Positions 1 through 6,103 of a stretch of 18,580 nucleotides of DNA are shown in pieces (the stretch's first letter is position 1; each line of letters opens with the position of its first letter). The notes under the pieces were generated by a model that was not told the origin of the DNA, searched no databases, and saw nothing but the letters and a program-made list of their open reading frames with translations. A program made the position numbers and the translations under genes. The DNA comes from Prevotella sp. CAG:485 (lineage in GTDB: Bacteria; Bacteroidota; Bacteroidia; Bacteroidales; Muribaculaceae), in contig FR897829.1 of the NCBI GenBank assembly GCA_000437495.1, forward strand, positions 1 to 18,580, read 5' to 3'.

Positions 1-2
1 GA

Positions 3-128
3 GTCTTTAGCTCATGGGTAGTTCACTTGAGATGTCATTTCAAAAGCCATAAACTGAAGCTGATGCTCTTACAGGCCTTTGGTCTTCTTCAGCAGGATAT
101 GCAGGAGATGAAAAATTTTCTTAATTGA
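3..128 (+). other. Possible C-terminal tail of an unidentified upstream gene
   Basis: One frame is open from the left window edge for 41 codons and stops with TGA at 126-128. The predicted tail ends in a leucine- and glutamine-rich stretch (LLQAFGLLQQDMQEMKNFLN), which could be a helical protein end. I do not recognise the family, and the stretch is too short to separate real coding from chance. Base composition is lower in GC than in the genes further right. Confidence 0.2.
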
Positions 129-393
129 TTCGCGGTTGTCAGAAATTATTCGTCATTATCCGGTTCATTCAAGAACTCTTTTCTCACTTTGCAAATTTAA
201 TAAAATTAAGACTTATGCGCAAAGCAAATCCAAAAAATGCGGCCCTTTTTTAAGGCCTCATTAATTAATTGCGGTATTTTTTTTCGGATGATAAAAAAAT
301 TCAGATTTCGCTGCCTTGTTTTTGAAATATTGCTGCATTAAAGGCGTCGCGACTTCTGAATTACACAAGCTGAGAGATAGCCTGCGGAAATTG
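129..393. other. AT-rich intergenic region without a supported gene
   Basis: This stretch is rich in A/T runs and has no convincing coding frame. A frame starting at 316 runs through the tRNA gene on the opposite strand and is not a real gene. The only structure I can point to is the GGCC/GGCC stem near 241-257, described separately as a possible minus-strand terminator. Confidence 0.6.
232..257 (-). terminator. Possible rho-independent terminator downstream of tRNA-Arg
   Basis: Read on the minus strand, a GGCC-TT stem closes over an A-rich loop to AA-GGGCC, followed after three bases (GCA) by six T residues. It lies about 140 bases beyond the 3' end of the minus-strand tRNA gene, so it could end that transcript. 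The stem is short and the T run is not directly adjacent, so the call is weak. Confidence 0.35.
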
Positions 394-465
394 TACTCCC
401 ATGGGGAGTCGAACCCCAATCGATGGAACCGGAATCCATTATTCTATCCATTGAACTATGGGAGC
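394..465 (-). tRNA. tRNA-Arg (anticodon CCG)
   Basis: The minus strand folds into a full 72-base cloverleaf. The acceptor arm GCTCCCA pairs with TGGGAGT (one G-T wobble at the first pair). The anticodon stem ATGGA/TCCAT closes the loop TTCCGGT, giving anticodon CCG, which reads the arginine codon CGG. The T arm is TGGGG-TTCGACT-CCCCA and the discriminator base is A. The terminal CCA is not encoded: the genome continues CAA. The CGG-reading isoacceptor supplements the ICG-type tRNA. The fold has no broken stem, so the gene looks functional. Confidence 0.96.
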
Positions 466-483
466 TGTTTGCTGTTCCGGCTG

Positions 484-514
484 CAAAGATACAAAAAATT
501 CCGTTAACGGCAAA
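484..514 (-). promoter_or_regulatory. Bacteroidota-type promoter of the tRNA-Arg gene
   Basis: Read on the minus strand, a -33 box TTTG (511-514) is followed by a 19-base spacer and a -7 box TATCTTTG (484-491). This matches the Bacteroidota consensus TTTG-N19-TAnnTTTG exactly. Transcription would start near 477-480, roughly a dozen bases before the mature tRNA 5' end at 465, as expected for a short precursor trimmed by RNase P. Confidence 0.85.
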
Positions 515-543
515 CTCCGCATCCTTCTGTTGCAGGTGATTAG

Positions 544-573
544 TGTGCCTTTCAACTTTTTTTATTACCTTTG
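544..573 (+). promoter_or_regulatory. Promoter of the ung operon
   Basis: A clear -7 box TACCTTTG lies at 566-573. The -33 region is poor: the best candidate is TGTG at 544-547 with an 18-base spacer. The usual distance from this box to the start site would put transcription initiation at about 577-581, next to or at the ATG at 581. The ung message may therefore have almost no 5' leader. Confidence 0.65.
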
Positions 574-580
574 TGGCGCA

Positions 581-1243
581 ATGAATGTAAGGATTGAGCC
601 ATCATGGAAAAATGAGCTGCAGGGCGAGTTCGGCAAACCCTATTTTGCACAGCTTGTCAGCAATGTGAGGCAGGAATATGGTTCCGGCCCCGTATTTCCG
701 TCGGGAGGCAACATTTTTGCAGCTTTCGCCGCCACACCCTTCCCGCAGGTCAAGGTGGTGATAGTGGGGCAGGACCCTTATCATGGCGAAGGTCAGGCCA
801 ACGGACTGGCCTTTTCGGTAAATCCGGGGGTGAGAATGCCACCCTCGCTGCTTAATATATTTAAAGAGGTGTCGGCAGAGACCGGCGTGCCTATTCCCGC
901 CGACGGTAATCTGAAGCGCTGGGCCGACCAGGGTGTCCTGTTGCTCAACTCCACCCTTACCGTGCGCGCTCATCAGCCGCGGTCGCACGCCGCTATTGGC
1001 TGGGAACCCTTTACAGACGCCGCCATTGAGGCGCTGAGCCGCGACCGCAGCGGGCTGGTGTTTCTTCTCTGGGGTTCTGACGCCATCAGGAAGGGTCATG
1101 CCATTGACCGCTCAAAGCACTTGGTGCTCACCTCGCCGCATCCCTCGCCTCTCTCGGCTCACAGAGGTTTTTTCGGAAACAATCATTTCAACTTGGCAAA
1201 CGACTGGCTGATAAAGCATGGTCAGAAGCCCATAATCTGGTAG
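581..1243 (+). CDS. ung: Uracil-DNA glycosylase (family 1)
   Basis: This 220-residue protein removes uracil from DNA as the first step of base excision repair, correcting deaminated cytosine and misincorporated dUMP. Family 1 signatures are intact. GQDPYHGEGQANGLAFSV carries the catalytic water-activating Asp and the Tyr that excludes thymine, and LTSPHPSPLSAHRGFFG carries the catalytic His and the Leu-containing minor-groove intercalation loop. The frame stays open upstream to 458, but that extension reads through the tRNA and both promoters. ATG 581 gives the usual family length and begins right after the -7 box. A TAG-TAA double stop ends it, 20 bases before the next gene. Function is secure. 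Confidence 0.96.
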   Translation: MNVRIEPSWKNELQGEFGKPYFAQLVSNVRQEYGSGPVFPSGGNIFAAFAATPFPQVKVVIVGQDPYHGEGQANGLAFSVNPGVRMPPSLLNIFKEVSAETGVPIPADGNLKRWADQGVLLLNSTLTVRAHQPRSHAAIGWEPFTDAAIEALSRDRSGLVFLLWGSDAIRKGHAIDRSKHLVLTSPHPSPLSAHRGFFGNNHFNLANDWLIKHGQKPIIW

Positions 1244-1263
1244 TAAAGCAAAAGAATAGAAAA

Positions 1264-1686
1264 ATGACCTTACAGGAACGAAAAGTTATGGCATCGCTGT
1301 TGCATGGGCGCGGATATAACTGTGCCCAGTGTGTATTGTTGTCGTTCGACGATTGCACCGGTCTGGACAGTGCGGCGGCCTCACGGCTGGCAATGGGCCT
1401 CGGCGCCGGCGTGGGCGCGCAGGGCGAGATGTGCGGCTCGCTGCTCGGCATGACGCTGGCTTTAGGCATGATGCGCGGCGATGACCCTAAGAACAAACCT
1501 CAAGTCAATGCCGAAGTGCGTGAACTCACCAAACGCTTCCGCAATAGAAACAAAGACCTTTATCTCTGCCGTGAATTACGTGCCGCCAAATTCAAATCAT
1601 GCGATGACCTGGTGGCTGACGCCGTGGAGATTCTTCACAACTATCTGGTTGAGCGGAACGAGCTGCAGCCCGATTCGGAAAATTAA
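1264..1686 (+). CDS. C_GCAxxG_C_C family protein
   Basis: The 140-residue product belongs to the small cysteine-rich family named for its C_GCAxxG_C_C motif, often annotated as a putative redox or metal-binding protein; no reaction is firmly assigned. Visible features are the N-terminal NCAQCVL segment (Cys20, Cys23), the glycine-rich core GLGAGVGAQGEMCGSLLG around Cys57, and C-terminal Cys102 and Cys113. Cys31 is an extra cysteine. The segment around residues 44-70 is hydrophobic but looks like a buried helix rather than a clear membrane anchor. It sits 20 bases after ung and 6 bases before the plug-like gene, so it is probably co-transcribed with both. Family assignment is good, function unknown. 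Confidence 0.8.
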   Translation: MTLQERKVMASLLHGRGYNCAQCVLLSFDDCTGLDSAAASRLAMGLGAGVGAQGEMCGSLLGMTLALGMMRGDDPKNKPQVNAEVRELTKRFRNRNKDLYLCRELRAAKFKSCDDLVADAVEILHNYLVERNELQPDSEN

Positions 1687-1692
1687 GTTCCC

Positions 1693-2949
1693 ATGAACCA
1701 TCTGCGCACGCTGCCGGCTCTTTTGGCATTGCTTTTGTTCCTCTCTACAAAAGCCTTTGCCCTCGACACGCGCACGCGCATCTTCGACCCGGCTTTCGCC
1801 TCGCTCAAAGTGAGCTGTCAGGAGGATTTCTGGTCAGACCCGGTGATTCGCAACGGCACAGATACGCACGTCGTTGTCAGCTTCGACGAATTCGTCGATG
1901 AAGTGTCGCATCTGCGCTACCGGCTCCTGCACTGTAACGCCGACTGGCAGCCCTCGAACCTGGTAGAGGCAGAATACCTCGACGGCTTCAATCTTGCACC
2001 AATTGAGGATTACGCTTTCTCATACAACACGTTTGTACACTTCGTCAATTACCGCATAGTGCTGCCCAACGAGCAGATGCAGCCTCTGGTGTCGGGAAAT
2101 TATCTGCTGCAGGTCTTCCCCGAAGAGGAACCCGAGCGTATCCTTTTGCAGGCGCGCTTCAGTGTGAGCGAAGAGGCCGTGGCAGTGTCGGGCAGCGTGT
2201 CGGGCATCACCGACCGCGGCGTCAACGACCGTTATCAGCAGCTGCAGCTAATGGTAGACAGGCTCGGATTCCCACTGCTGAATCCCATGACTGACCTGTT
2301 GGTGACGGTGGAGCAGAACAACGACCCCACAACGCTGCGAACCCTCACTGTGCCCTTGCGCACGGAGGGGCAGCGCATGATTTACGAACACCGCAACGAG
2401 CTGATTTTTGACGCAGGCAACGAGTTCCGCCGTTTTGAAACCGTGGCTGTGCCGTTGCCCTGTATGCGCATCGACTCGTCGCGCTATTACTCTGACCGCT
2501 ACACTGCTTTCATAACGCCTGACGAGGAACGCACCCGGAATTATTTCTACGACCAGACCCAGCAAGGCCGCTTCCTGATACGCGAGCATAACTCCACCGA
2601 CTCCGACCTCGGCGCTGATTACGTCGACACGCAGTTTACGCTCCGGATACCCGAGCAGATCGGGGCTTCGGTGATGCTTCAGGGCGAGCTGACTCAGGCG
2701 TTGCCCGACGATAAGAAAACTATGGTCTATGACCCGATGGCGGCCGCGTATACCCTTACGCTGCCACTCAAGCAAGGCTCATACAACTATCGTTATGCCC
2801 TAAAGGCCGGAAAGGGTCTTCCCTCGCCGGCACCCATTGAAGGCAATCATTACGAAACGCGCAACGAATATACCGTAAGGGTCTATTACCGGGCACCCGG
2901 CTCGCGCGGCGACCGTTTGCTCAGTGTGTCTAAAATCTGTAATTTCTGA
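1693..2949 (+). CDS. Type IX secretion system plug-like protein (DUF5103)
   Basis: This 418-residue protein matches the DUF5103 family, whose characterised member is the periplasmic plug that closes the SprA translocon of the type IX secretion system. The N-terminus has a Sec signal peptide: a hydrophobic segment at about residues 6-19, then probable cleavage after AFA (residue 23). The mature part starts with a segment typical of the family (TRIFDPAFASLKVSC, then LRYRLLHCNADWQPSNL) and appears beta-rich throughout; no membrane segment follows. No other secretion gene lies in this window. Plug homologues also occur in gut Bacteroidales not known for type IX secretion, so the role here is open. 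The next gene begins 7 bases after its stop. Confidence 0.8.
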   Translation: MNHLRTLPALLALLLFLSTKAFALDTRTRIFDPAFASLKVSCQEDFWSDPVIRNGTDTHVVVSFDEFVDEVSHLRYRLLHCNADWQPSNLVEAEYLDGFNLAPIEDYAFSYNTFVHFVNYRIVLPNEQMQPLVSGNYLLQVFPEEEPERILLQARFSVSEEAVAVSGSVSGITDRGVNDRYQQLQLMVDRLGFPLLNPMTDLLVTVEQNNDPTTLRTLTVPLRTEGQRMIYEHRNELIFDAGNEFRRFETVAVPLPCMRIDSSRYYSDRYTAFITPDEERTRNYFYDQTQQGRFLIREHNSTDSDLGADYVDTQFTLRIPEQIGASVMLQGELTQALPDDKKTMVYDPMAAAYTLTLPLKQGSYNYRYALKAGKGLPSPAPIEGNHYETRNEYTVRVYYRAPGSRGDRLLSVSKICNF

Positions 2950-2956
2950 TAACGCC

Positions 2957-3562
2957 ATGCTGCTCATCGACGATAAGGTGGTCTCTCTCGACATTGTGGA
3001 ACAGTTCTTCTGCTGCGACCTTGACCGCTGTCTTGGGCAATGTTGCATAGAGGGCGATGCAGGCGCCCCGTTGCTGCCCGAAGAGGTGACGCAGCTGCGT
3101 AAGGCGCTCCCGGTGGTGGCTGACGACCTCACCCCCTCGGCTCGCAGGGTTATTGAAGAGCAGGGTGTCTGTTACCGCGACAAAGACGGCGACCTGGTTA
3201 CTTCCCTTGCCGACGGCGAAGCCTGCGTCTTCTCCACCTTCGCCCCCGGCGGCAAATGCCTTTGCGCCCTCGAAAAGGCTCACCGTGAAGGACGCCTCGA
3301 CTTCTGCAAACCCATCAGCTGCGCACTTTACCCCATACGCGTCACCAAATATCCCTCGTTCACAGCCCTCAACTATCACCGCTGGAAAATTTGCAAAAGT
3401 GCCGAAGTGTGCGGCCGCGAAAAGCACCTGCGTGTGTATCAGGTGCTTCGAGAACCCCTCGTCAGAGCCTTCGGCAAAGAGTGGTATGACAAGCTCTGTC
3501 TTACCGCCGAGGAATATCTGCGCCAGAATCCCCGCAAATCATCACACAGAGATAACAAGTAG
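2957..3562 (+). CDS. DUF3109 family cysteine-rich protein
   Basis: The 201-residue product matches DUF3109, a mostly Bacteroidota family of unknown function. It has 14 cysteines. The N-terminal cluster FFCCDLDRCLGQCCIEGDAG (Cys19, 20, 25, 29, 30) and a second set (Cys90, 101, 103, 117, 122, 146, 152) resemble the metal-chelating CxxxCC arrangement of YkgJ-type proteins, so zinc or iron-sulfur binding is plausible but not shown. I chose ATG 2957 because family members begin a few residues before the VVSLD segment. An in-frame ATG at 2924 would overlap the upstream gene by 26 bases. No signal peptide or membrane segment is seen, so it is probably cytoplasmic. Confidence 0.82.
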   Translation: MLLIDDKVVSLDIVEQFFCCDLDRCLGQCCIEGDAGAPLLPEEVTQLRKALPVVADDLTPSARRVIEEQGVCYRDKDGDLVTSLADGEACVFSTFAPGGKCLCALEKAHREGRLDFCKPISCALYPIRVTKYPSFTALNYHRWKICKSAEVCGREKHLRVYQVLREPLVRAFGKEWYDKLCLTAEEYLRQNPRKSSHRDNK

Positions 3563-3574
3563 AATCTAAGACCA

Positions 3575-4768
3575 ATGAATGTTATCCTTTTCGATACCCA
3601 TGAAGCTCACGGCAACCTCCTGCCCATCAGCTATACCCGTCCGGTAGCGGATTTCCGCGTGGGCATTCTCACCATAGCCCGCAAATGGCGGCAATATCTG
3701 CCGGGCCGCTTCTCATATCTTCCCGACGAATCGCTGCGCGACCTCTATCCGGCTGAACGCACCGGCGACAATCTTTACGTCAACGGGGCTTTGTTGCCCG
3801 ATGCTGAGCTGGTGAAAGCCGTCTCCGACCTGCAGCCCGGATGCGCCCTCTTTGCCGGCAACGATTTGCTGGCGCTGCGCGGCAATAAAGATGATTTCCT
3901 CAATGCCGCTGAGTGCCAACGCGTGGAGTATGACGGCTCGCCCGTAATTCTGCGTTATGTGTTCGACGTCTTTCTCAACAATGCCGCCCAGATAGAAGCC
4001 GACTTCCGCCTGCTCACAAAGGCTCGCCGTTCGCAGCCCCTGTCGCAGAGCAATCTCTGGATAGGCCCGAAAGCTGACGCCGACGGCCTGCCACGTATCT
4101 TCATTGAAGAGGGCGCAAAGGTGGAAGGCGCCATCCTCAATACCACCGACGGCCCTATATATATAGGTGCCGACGCAGAGGTGATGGAAGGAAGCCTCAT
4201 TCGCGGCCCCTTCTCCCTTGGTGAGCACTCAGTGGTGAAGATGGGTGCCAAAATCTACAGCGGCACAACCATCGGACCCTGGTGTAAGGTAGGCGGCGAA
4301 CTCAACAACGCCGTAATCTTCGGCTATTCCAACAAAGCTCACGACGGCTTCCTGGGTAATGCCGTAGTAGGAGAGTGGTGCAACATAGGCGCCGGCACCA
4401 ACGCCTCGAACCTGAAGAACGACTACGCCAAGATAAGAGTGTGGAATTATCCGCGCCGCACTTTCATGCGCACAGACCTGCAGTTTTGCGGACTCATCAT
4501 GGCCGACCACTGCCGCATAAGCATCAACGGCATGCTCAACACCGCCACAGTGATGGGAGTGGGCGTGAACCTGTTCGGCACCGGCTTCCCCCGCACCTTC
4601 ATACCCAGCTTCAGCAAAGGCTCACCCACCGGCGGCTTCAAAGACGTAGACCTCGACACCTTCCTCGTTATGGCCGAACGCATGATGAGCCGCCGCGGCA
4701 TACCCCTCACCAAACACGACCGCGCCCTCTTTGCCCACGTCGAAGAGCAGTCGCGCGCATTCAAATAA
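3575..4768 (+). CDS. GlmU-like putative sugar nucleotidyl/acyltransferase
   Basis: This 397-residue protein resembles the Bacteroidota GlmU-like family. GlmU proper makes UDP-GlcNAc through an N-terminal uridylyltransferase and a C-terminal acetyltransferase. Here the N-terminus reads LLPISYTRPVADFRVGIL in place of the canonical GxGTRM nucleotide loop, so sugar-nucleotide chemistry may differ or be lost. The C-terminal half (about residues 180-330) is a left-handed beta-helix of hexapeptide repeats. The segment KAHDGFLGNAVVGEWCNIGAGT aligns with the GlmU acetyltransferase active site, with His256 in the position of its catalytic histidine. It is the last gene of the ung cluster, 12 bases after DUF3109. 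Substrate is unknown; a cell-envelope precursor role is an inference. Confidence 0.8.
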   Translation: MNVILFDTHEAHGNLLPISYTRPVADFRVGILTIARKWRQYLPGRFSYLPDESLRDLYPAERTGDNLYVNGALLPDAELVKAVSDLQPGCALFAGNDLLALRGNKDDFLNAAECQRVEYDGSPVILRYVFDVFLNNAAQIEADFRLLTKARRSQPLSQSNLWIGPKADADGLPRIFIEEGAKVEGAILNTTDGPIYIGADAEVMEGSLIRGPFSLGEHSVVKMGAKIYSGTTIGPWCKVGGELNNAVIFGYSNKAHDGFLGNAVVGEWCNIGAGTNASNLKNDYAKIRVWNYPRRTFMRTDLQFCGLIMADHCRISINGMLNTATVMGVGVNLFGTGFPRTFIPSFSKGSPTGGFKDVDLDTFLVMAERMMSRRGIPLTKHDRALFAHVEEQSRAFK

Positions 4769-4789
4769 TCTCTCCTCATACCATTCTGC

Positions 4790-4829
4790 ATTTCCGTCAG
4801 CGGAGTTTTTGTATTTCCGTCAGCGGAGT
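4790..4829 (+). repeat. Twofold 17-base direct repeat; possible weak terminator
   Basis: ATTTCCGTCAGCGGAGT occurs at 4790-4806 and again at 4813-4829, six bases apart. Each copy can form a TCCG-TCAG-CGGA mini-hairpin, and the first is followed by a run of five T (4806-4810), which resembles a weak intrinsic terminator for the upstream operon. The second copy can alternatively pair AGCGG with CCGCT across AGTA (4822-4835). Confidence 0.6.
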
Positions 4830-4874
4830 ACCGCTGCACCAAAGCAACAGAAAAACTAAAAAAAGCGTAAAAAA

Positions 4875-4906
4875 TTTGCATCCGCCGCAAAAAATTTGTA
4901 CCTTTG
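4875..4906 (+). promoter_or_regulatory. Main promoter of the ribosomal protein operon
   Basis: A -33 box TTTG (4875-4878) and a -7 box TACCTTTG (4899-4906) are separated by 20 bases, an excellent fit to the Bacteroidota consensus. Initiation is expected near 4910, leaving about 140 bases of leader before rpsL. It is the only consensus promoter I find in the region leading into the operon, and I saw no equally good match in the spacers further downstream. Confidence 0.85.
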
Positions 4907-4908
4907 CA

Positions 4909-5054
4909 GTGCCAAAAGGCGCAAAAATCCATACCAAGGCCGTTAAGTCCCTGATAATCAGGGGTTTGCGTGCCCGTTTGGTGTGTGTGTGGTATGTGTC
5001 TGCGGCACCCTGAACAAGCTAATAAAGACAGTAAACAATAAACAAAAACAAAGA
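4909..5054 (+). promoter_or_regulatory. Structured rpsL leader
   Basis: Three helices can be read directly. GTGCC-AAAA-GGCGC (4909-4922) would sit at the very 5' end of the transcript. CATACCA (4930-4936) pairs with TGGTATG (4990-4996) and encloses a perfect CCCTGA-TAA-TCAGGG hairpin (4949-4963). The last 30 bases before the ATG are unpaired and A-rich, typical of a Bacteroidota translation start. A protein-binding or attenuation role is an inference; I do not recognise a named RNA family. Confidence 0.45.
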
Positions 5055-5435
5055 ATGCCTACCATTCAGCAACTCGTAAGAAAGGGTCGCACCACGCTCA
5101 AAGACAAGAGCAAATCGCCGGCTCTGGATTCTTGCCCTCAGCGCCGCGGCGTATGTGTGCGCGTTTACACCACCACCCCCAAAAAGCCTAACTCGGCTAT
5201 GCGTAAAGTGGCTCGTGTTCGCCTCACCAACGGCAAAGAGGTTAACAGCTACATCCCCGGCGAGGGTCATAACCTTCAGGAACACAGCATCGTTATGGTG
5301 CGCGGCGGTCGTGTGAAAGACCTCCCCGGTGTTCGTTATCACATCGTTCGCGGCACCCTCGACACCGCCGGCGTTAACGGCCGTCTCCAGCGTCGCAGCA
5401 AATACGGTGCAAAACGCCCGAAACAGAAAAAATAA
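5055..5435 (+). CDS. rpsL: Small ribosomal subunit protein S12 (uS12)
   Basis: S12 lies at the decoding centre of the 30S subunit and helps monitor codon-anticodon pairing. The 126-residue product is full length. The streptomycin-region motif TTTPKKPNSAMRK has Lys43, and GGRVKDLPGVRYH has Lys88 and Asp89, the latter the usual beta-methylthiolation site, so both resistance hot spots have the sensitive-type residue. ATG 5055 begins the universal MPTIQQLVRKGR start; an in-frame ATG at 4983 lies within the leader and adds a non-homologous extension. The gene ends in a TAA-TAA double stop and is the first gene of the str-S10-spc transcript. Confidence 0.98.
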   Translation: MPTIQQLVRKGRTTLKDKSKSPALDSCPQRRGVCVRVYTTTPKKPNSAMRKVARVRLTNGKEVNSYIPGEGHNLQEHSIVMVRGGRVKDLPGVRYHIVRGTLDTAGVNGRLQRRSKYGAKRPKQKK

Positions 5436-5460
5436 TAACCCCGCAAGTTAATCACAGCAA

Positions 5461-5554
5461 ACTCAGTTTTTGATTTATTGGAGCTAAAGGGGTATCGCAA
5501 GGCTGGAGAAAGGCCAACCGAATCCCCGGGTTGAGTAAATGACTTCAGAGGAAG
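5461..5554 (+). promoter_or_regulatory. Structured rpsL-rpsG intercistronic RNA
   Basis: Nested helices can be drawn in the 173-base gap: ACTCA (5461-5465) with TGAGT (5532-5536), GGGG (5489-5492) with CCCC (5524-5527), and GGCTGG (5501-5506) with CCAACC (5514-5519, one mismatch). A separate CTTC-AGAG-GAAG hairpin follows at 5543-5554. In Escherichia coli, S7 represses its own operon by binding the rpsL-rpsG intercistronic RNA. This spacer is in the same position, so an S7 operator is a reasonable hypothesis, but no sequence match proves it. Confidence 0.45.
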
Positions 5555-5608
5555 CCGTTGAAGATGTAAAAAGCAGCCAAAAACAAAAACACAACTTTTT
5601 CAACCGAA

Positions 5609-6085
5609 ATGAGAAAAGCAAAGCCCAAGAAAAGGGTAGTACTCCCGGATCCCAAATTCCACGAAGTGAAGGTGACCAAATTCATCAACCACCTCATGTA
5701 CGATGGTAAAAAATCCACCGCATTCACCATATTCTATACCGCTCTGGAGTACGTAGAGAAAAAACTTCCCAATGAGGAGAAGTCAGGTCTCGAGATTTGG
5801 AAAAAAGCCCTCGAGAACGTAACTCCCCAGGTAGAGGTTAAGAGCCGCCGTGTGGGCGGTGCCACCTTTCAGGTCCCCACTGAAATACGTGCCGACCGCA
5901 AAGAGTCTATTTCCATGAAAAATCTCATTATCTACGCCCGCAAACGCGGCGGCAAGACTATGGCCGACAAACTGGCCGCTGAAATAGTCGACGCTTACCA
6001 GGATCAGGGCGGTGCCTTCAAACGCAAAGAAGACATGCACCGTATGGCCGAAGCTAACCGCGCGTTCGCCCATTTCAGATTCTAA
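5609..6085 (+). CDS. rpsG: Small ribosomal subunit protein S7 (uS7)
   Basis: S7 nucleates assembly of the 30S head by binding the 3' major domain of 16S rRNA and lines the E-site exit channel. The 158-residue product begins MRKAKPKKR and carries family segments such as KFINHLMYDGKKS, the beta-hairpin region QVEVKSRRVGGATFQVP, and a C-terminal KREDMHRMAEANRAFAHFRF-like end (here KRKEDMHRMAEANRAF). Length fits bacterial S7. It is preceded by the structured 173-base spacer and followed after 18 bases by fusA. S7 is the autoregulator of the str operon in enterobacteria, so it is the most natural ligand for the upstream RNA. Confidence 0.97.
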   Translation: MRKAKPKKRVVLPDPKFHEVKVTKFINHLMYDGKKSTAFTIFYTALEYVEKKLPNEEKSGLEIWKKALENVTPQVEVKSRRVGGATFQVPTEIRADRKESISMKNLIIYARKRGGKTMADKLAAEIVDAYQDQGGAFKRKEDMHRMAEANRAFAHFRF

Positions 6086-6103
6086 GAGATTTCCAACACT
6101 AAA

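Noticed and set aside
316..507. A 63-codon plus-strand reading frame overlapping the tRNA region
   Set aside because: It reads across the antisense of a well-formed tRNA gene and its promoter, has no family resemblance, and starts in AT-rich intergenic DNA.
458..580. N-terminal extension of ung to an upstream ATG
   Set aside because: It would begin inside the tRNA gene and cover both promoters; the family start and length agree with ATG 581.
4375..5013. Long alternative-frame reading frame rich in His and Arg across the end of the GlmU-like gene
   Set aside because: It is the shadow of a GC-rich gene in another frame; its composition is unnatural and it runs into the operon promoter.
4983..5054. 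N-terminal extension of rpsL
   Set aside because: The 24 extra residues are not part of S12; they come from translation of the structured leader.
5489..5575. Short resemblances of the rpsL-rpsG spacer to 16S rRNA (CGCAAGG; GAGGAAG followed by GATG)
   Set aside because: The matches are only a few bases long, do not fall in a consistent order, and the first resembles the enterobacterial rather than the Bacteroidota version of 16S rRNA.
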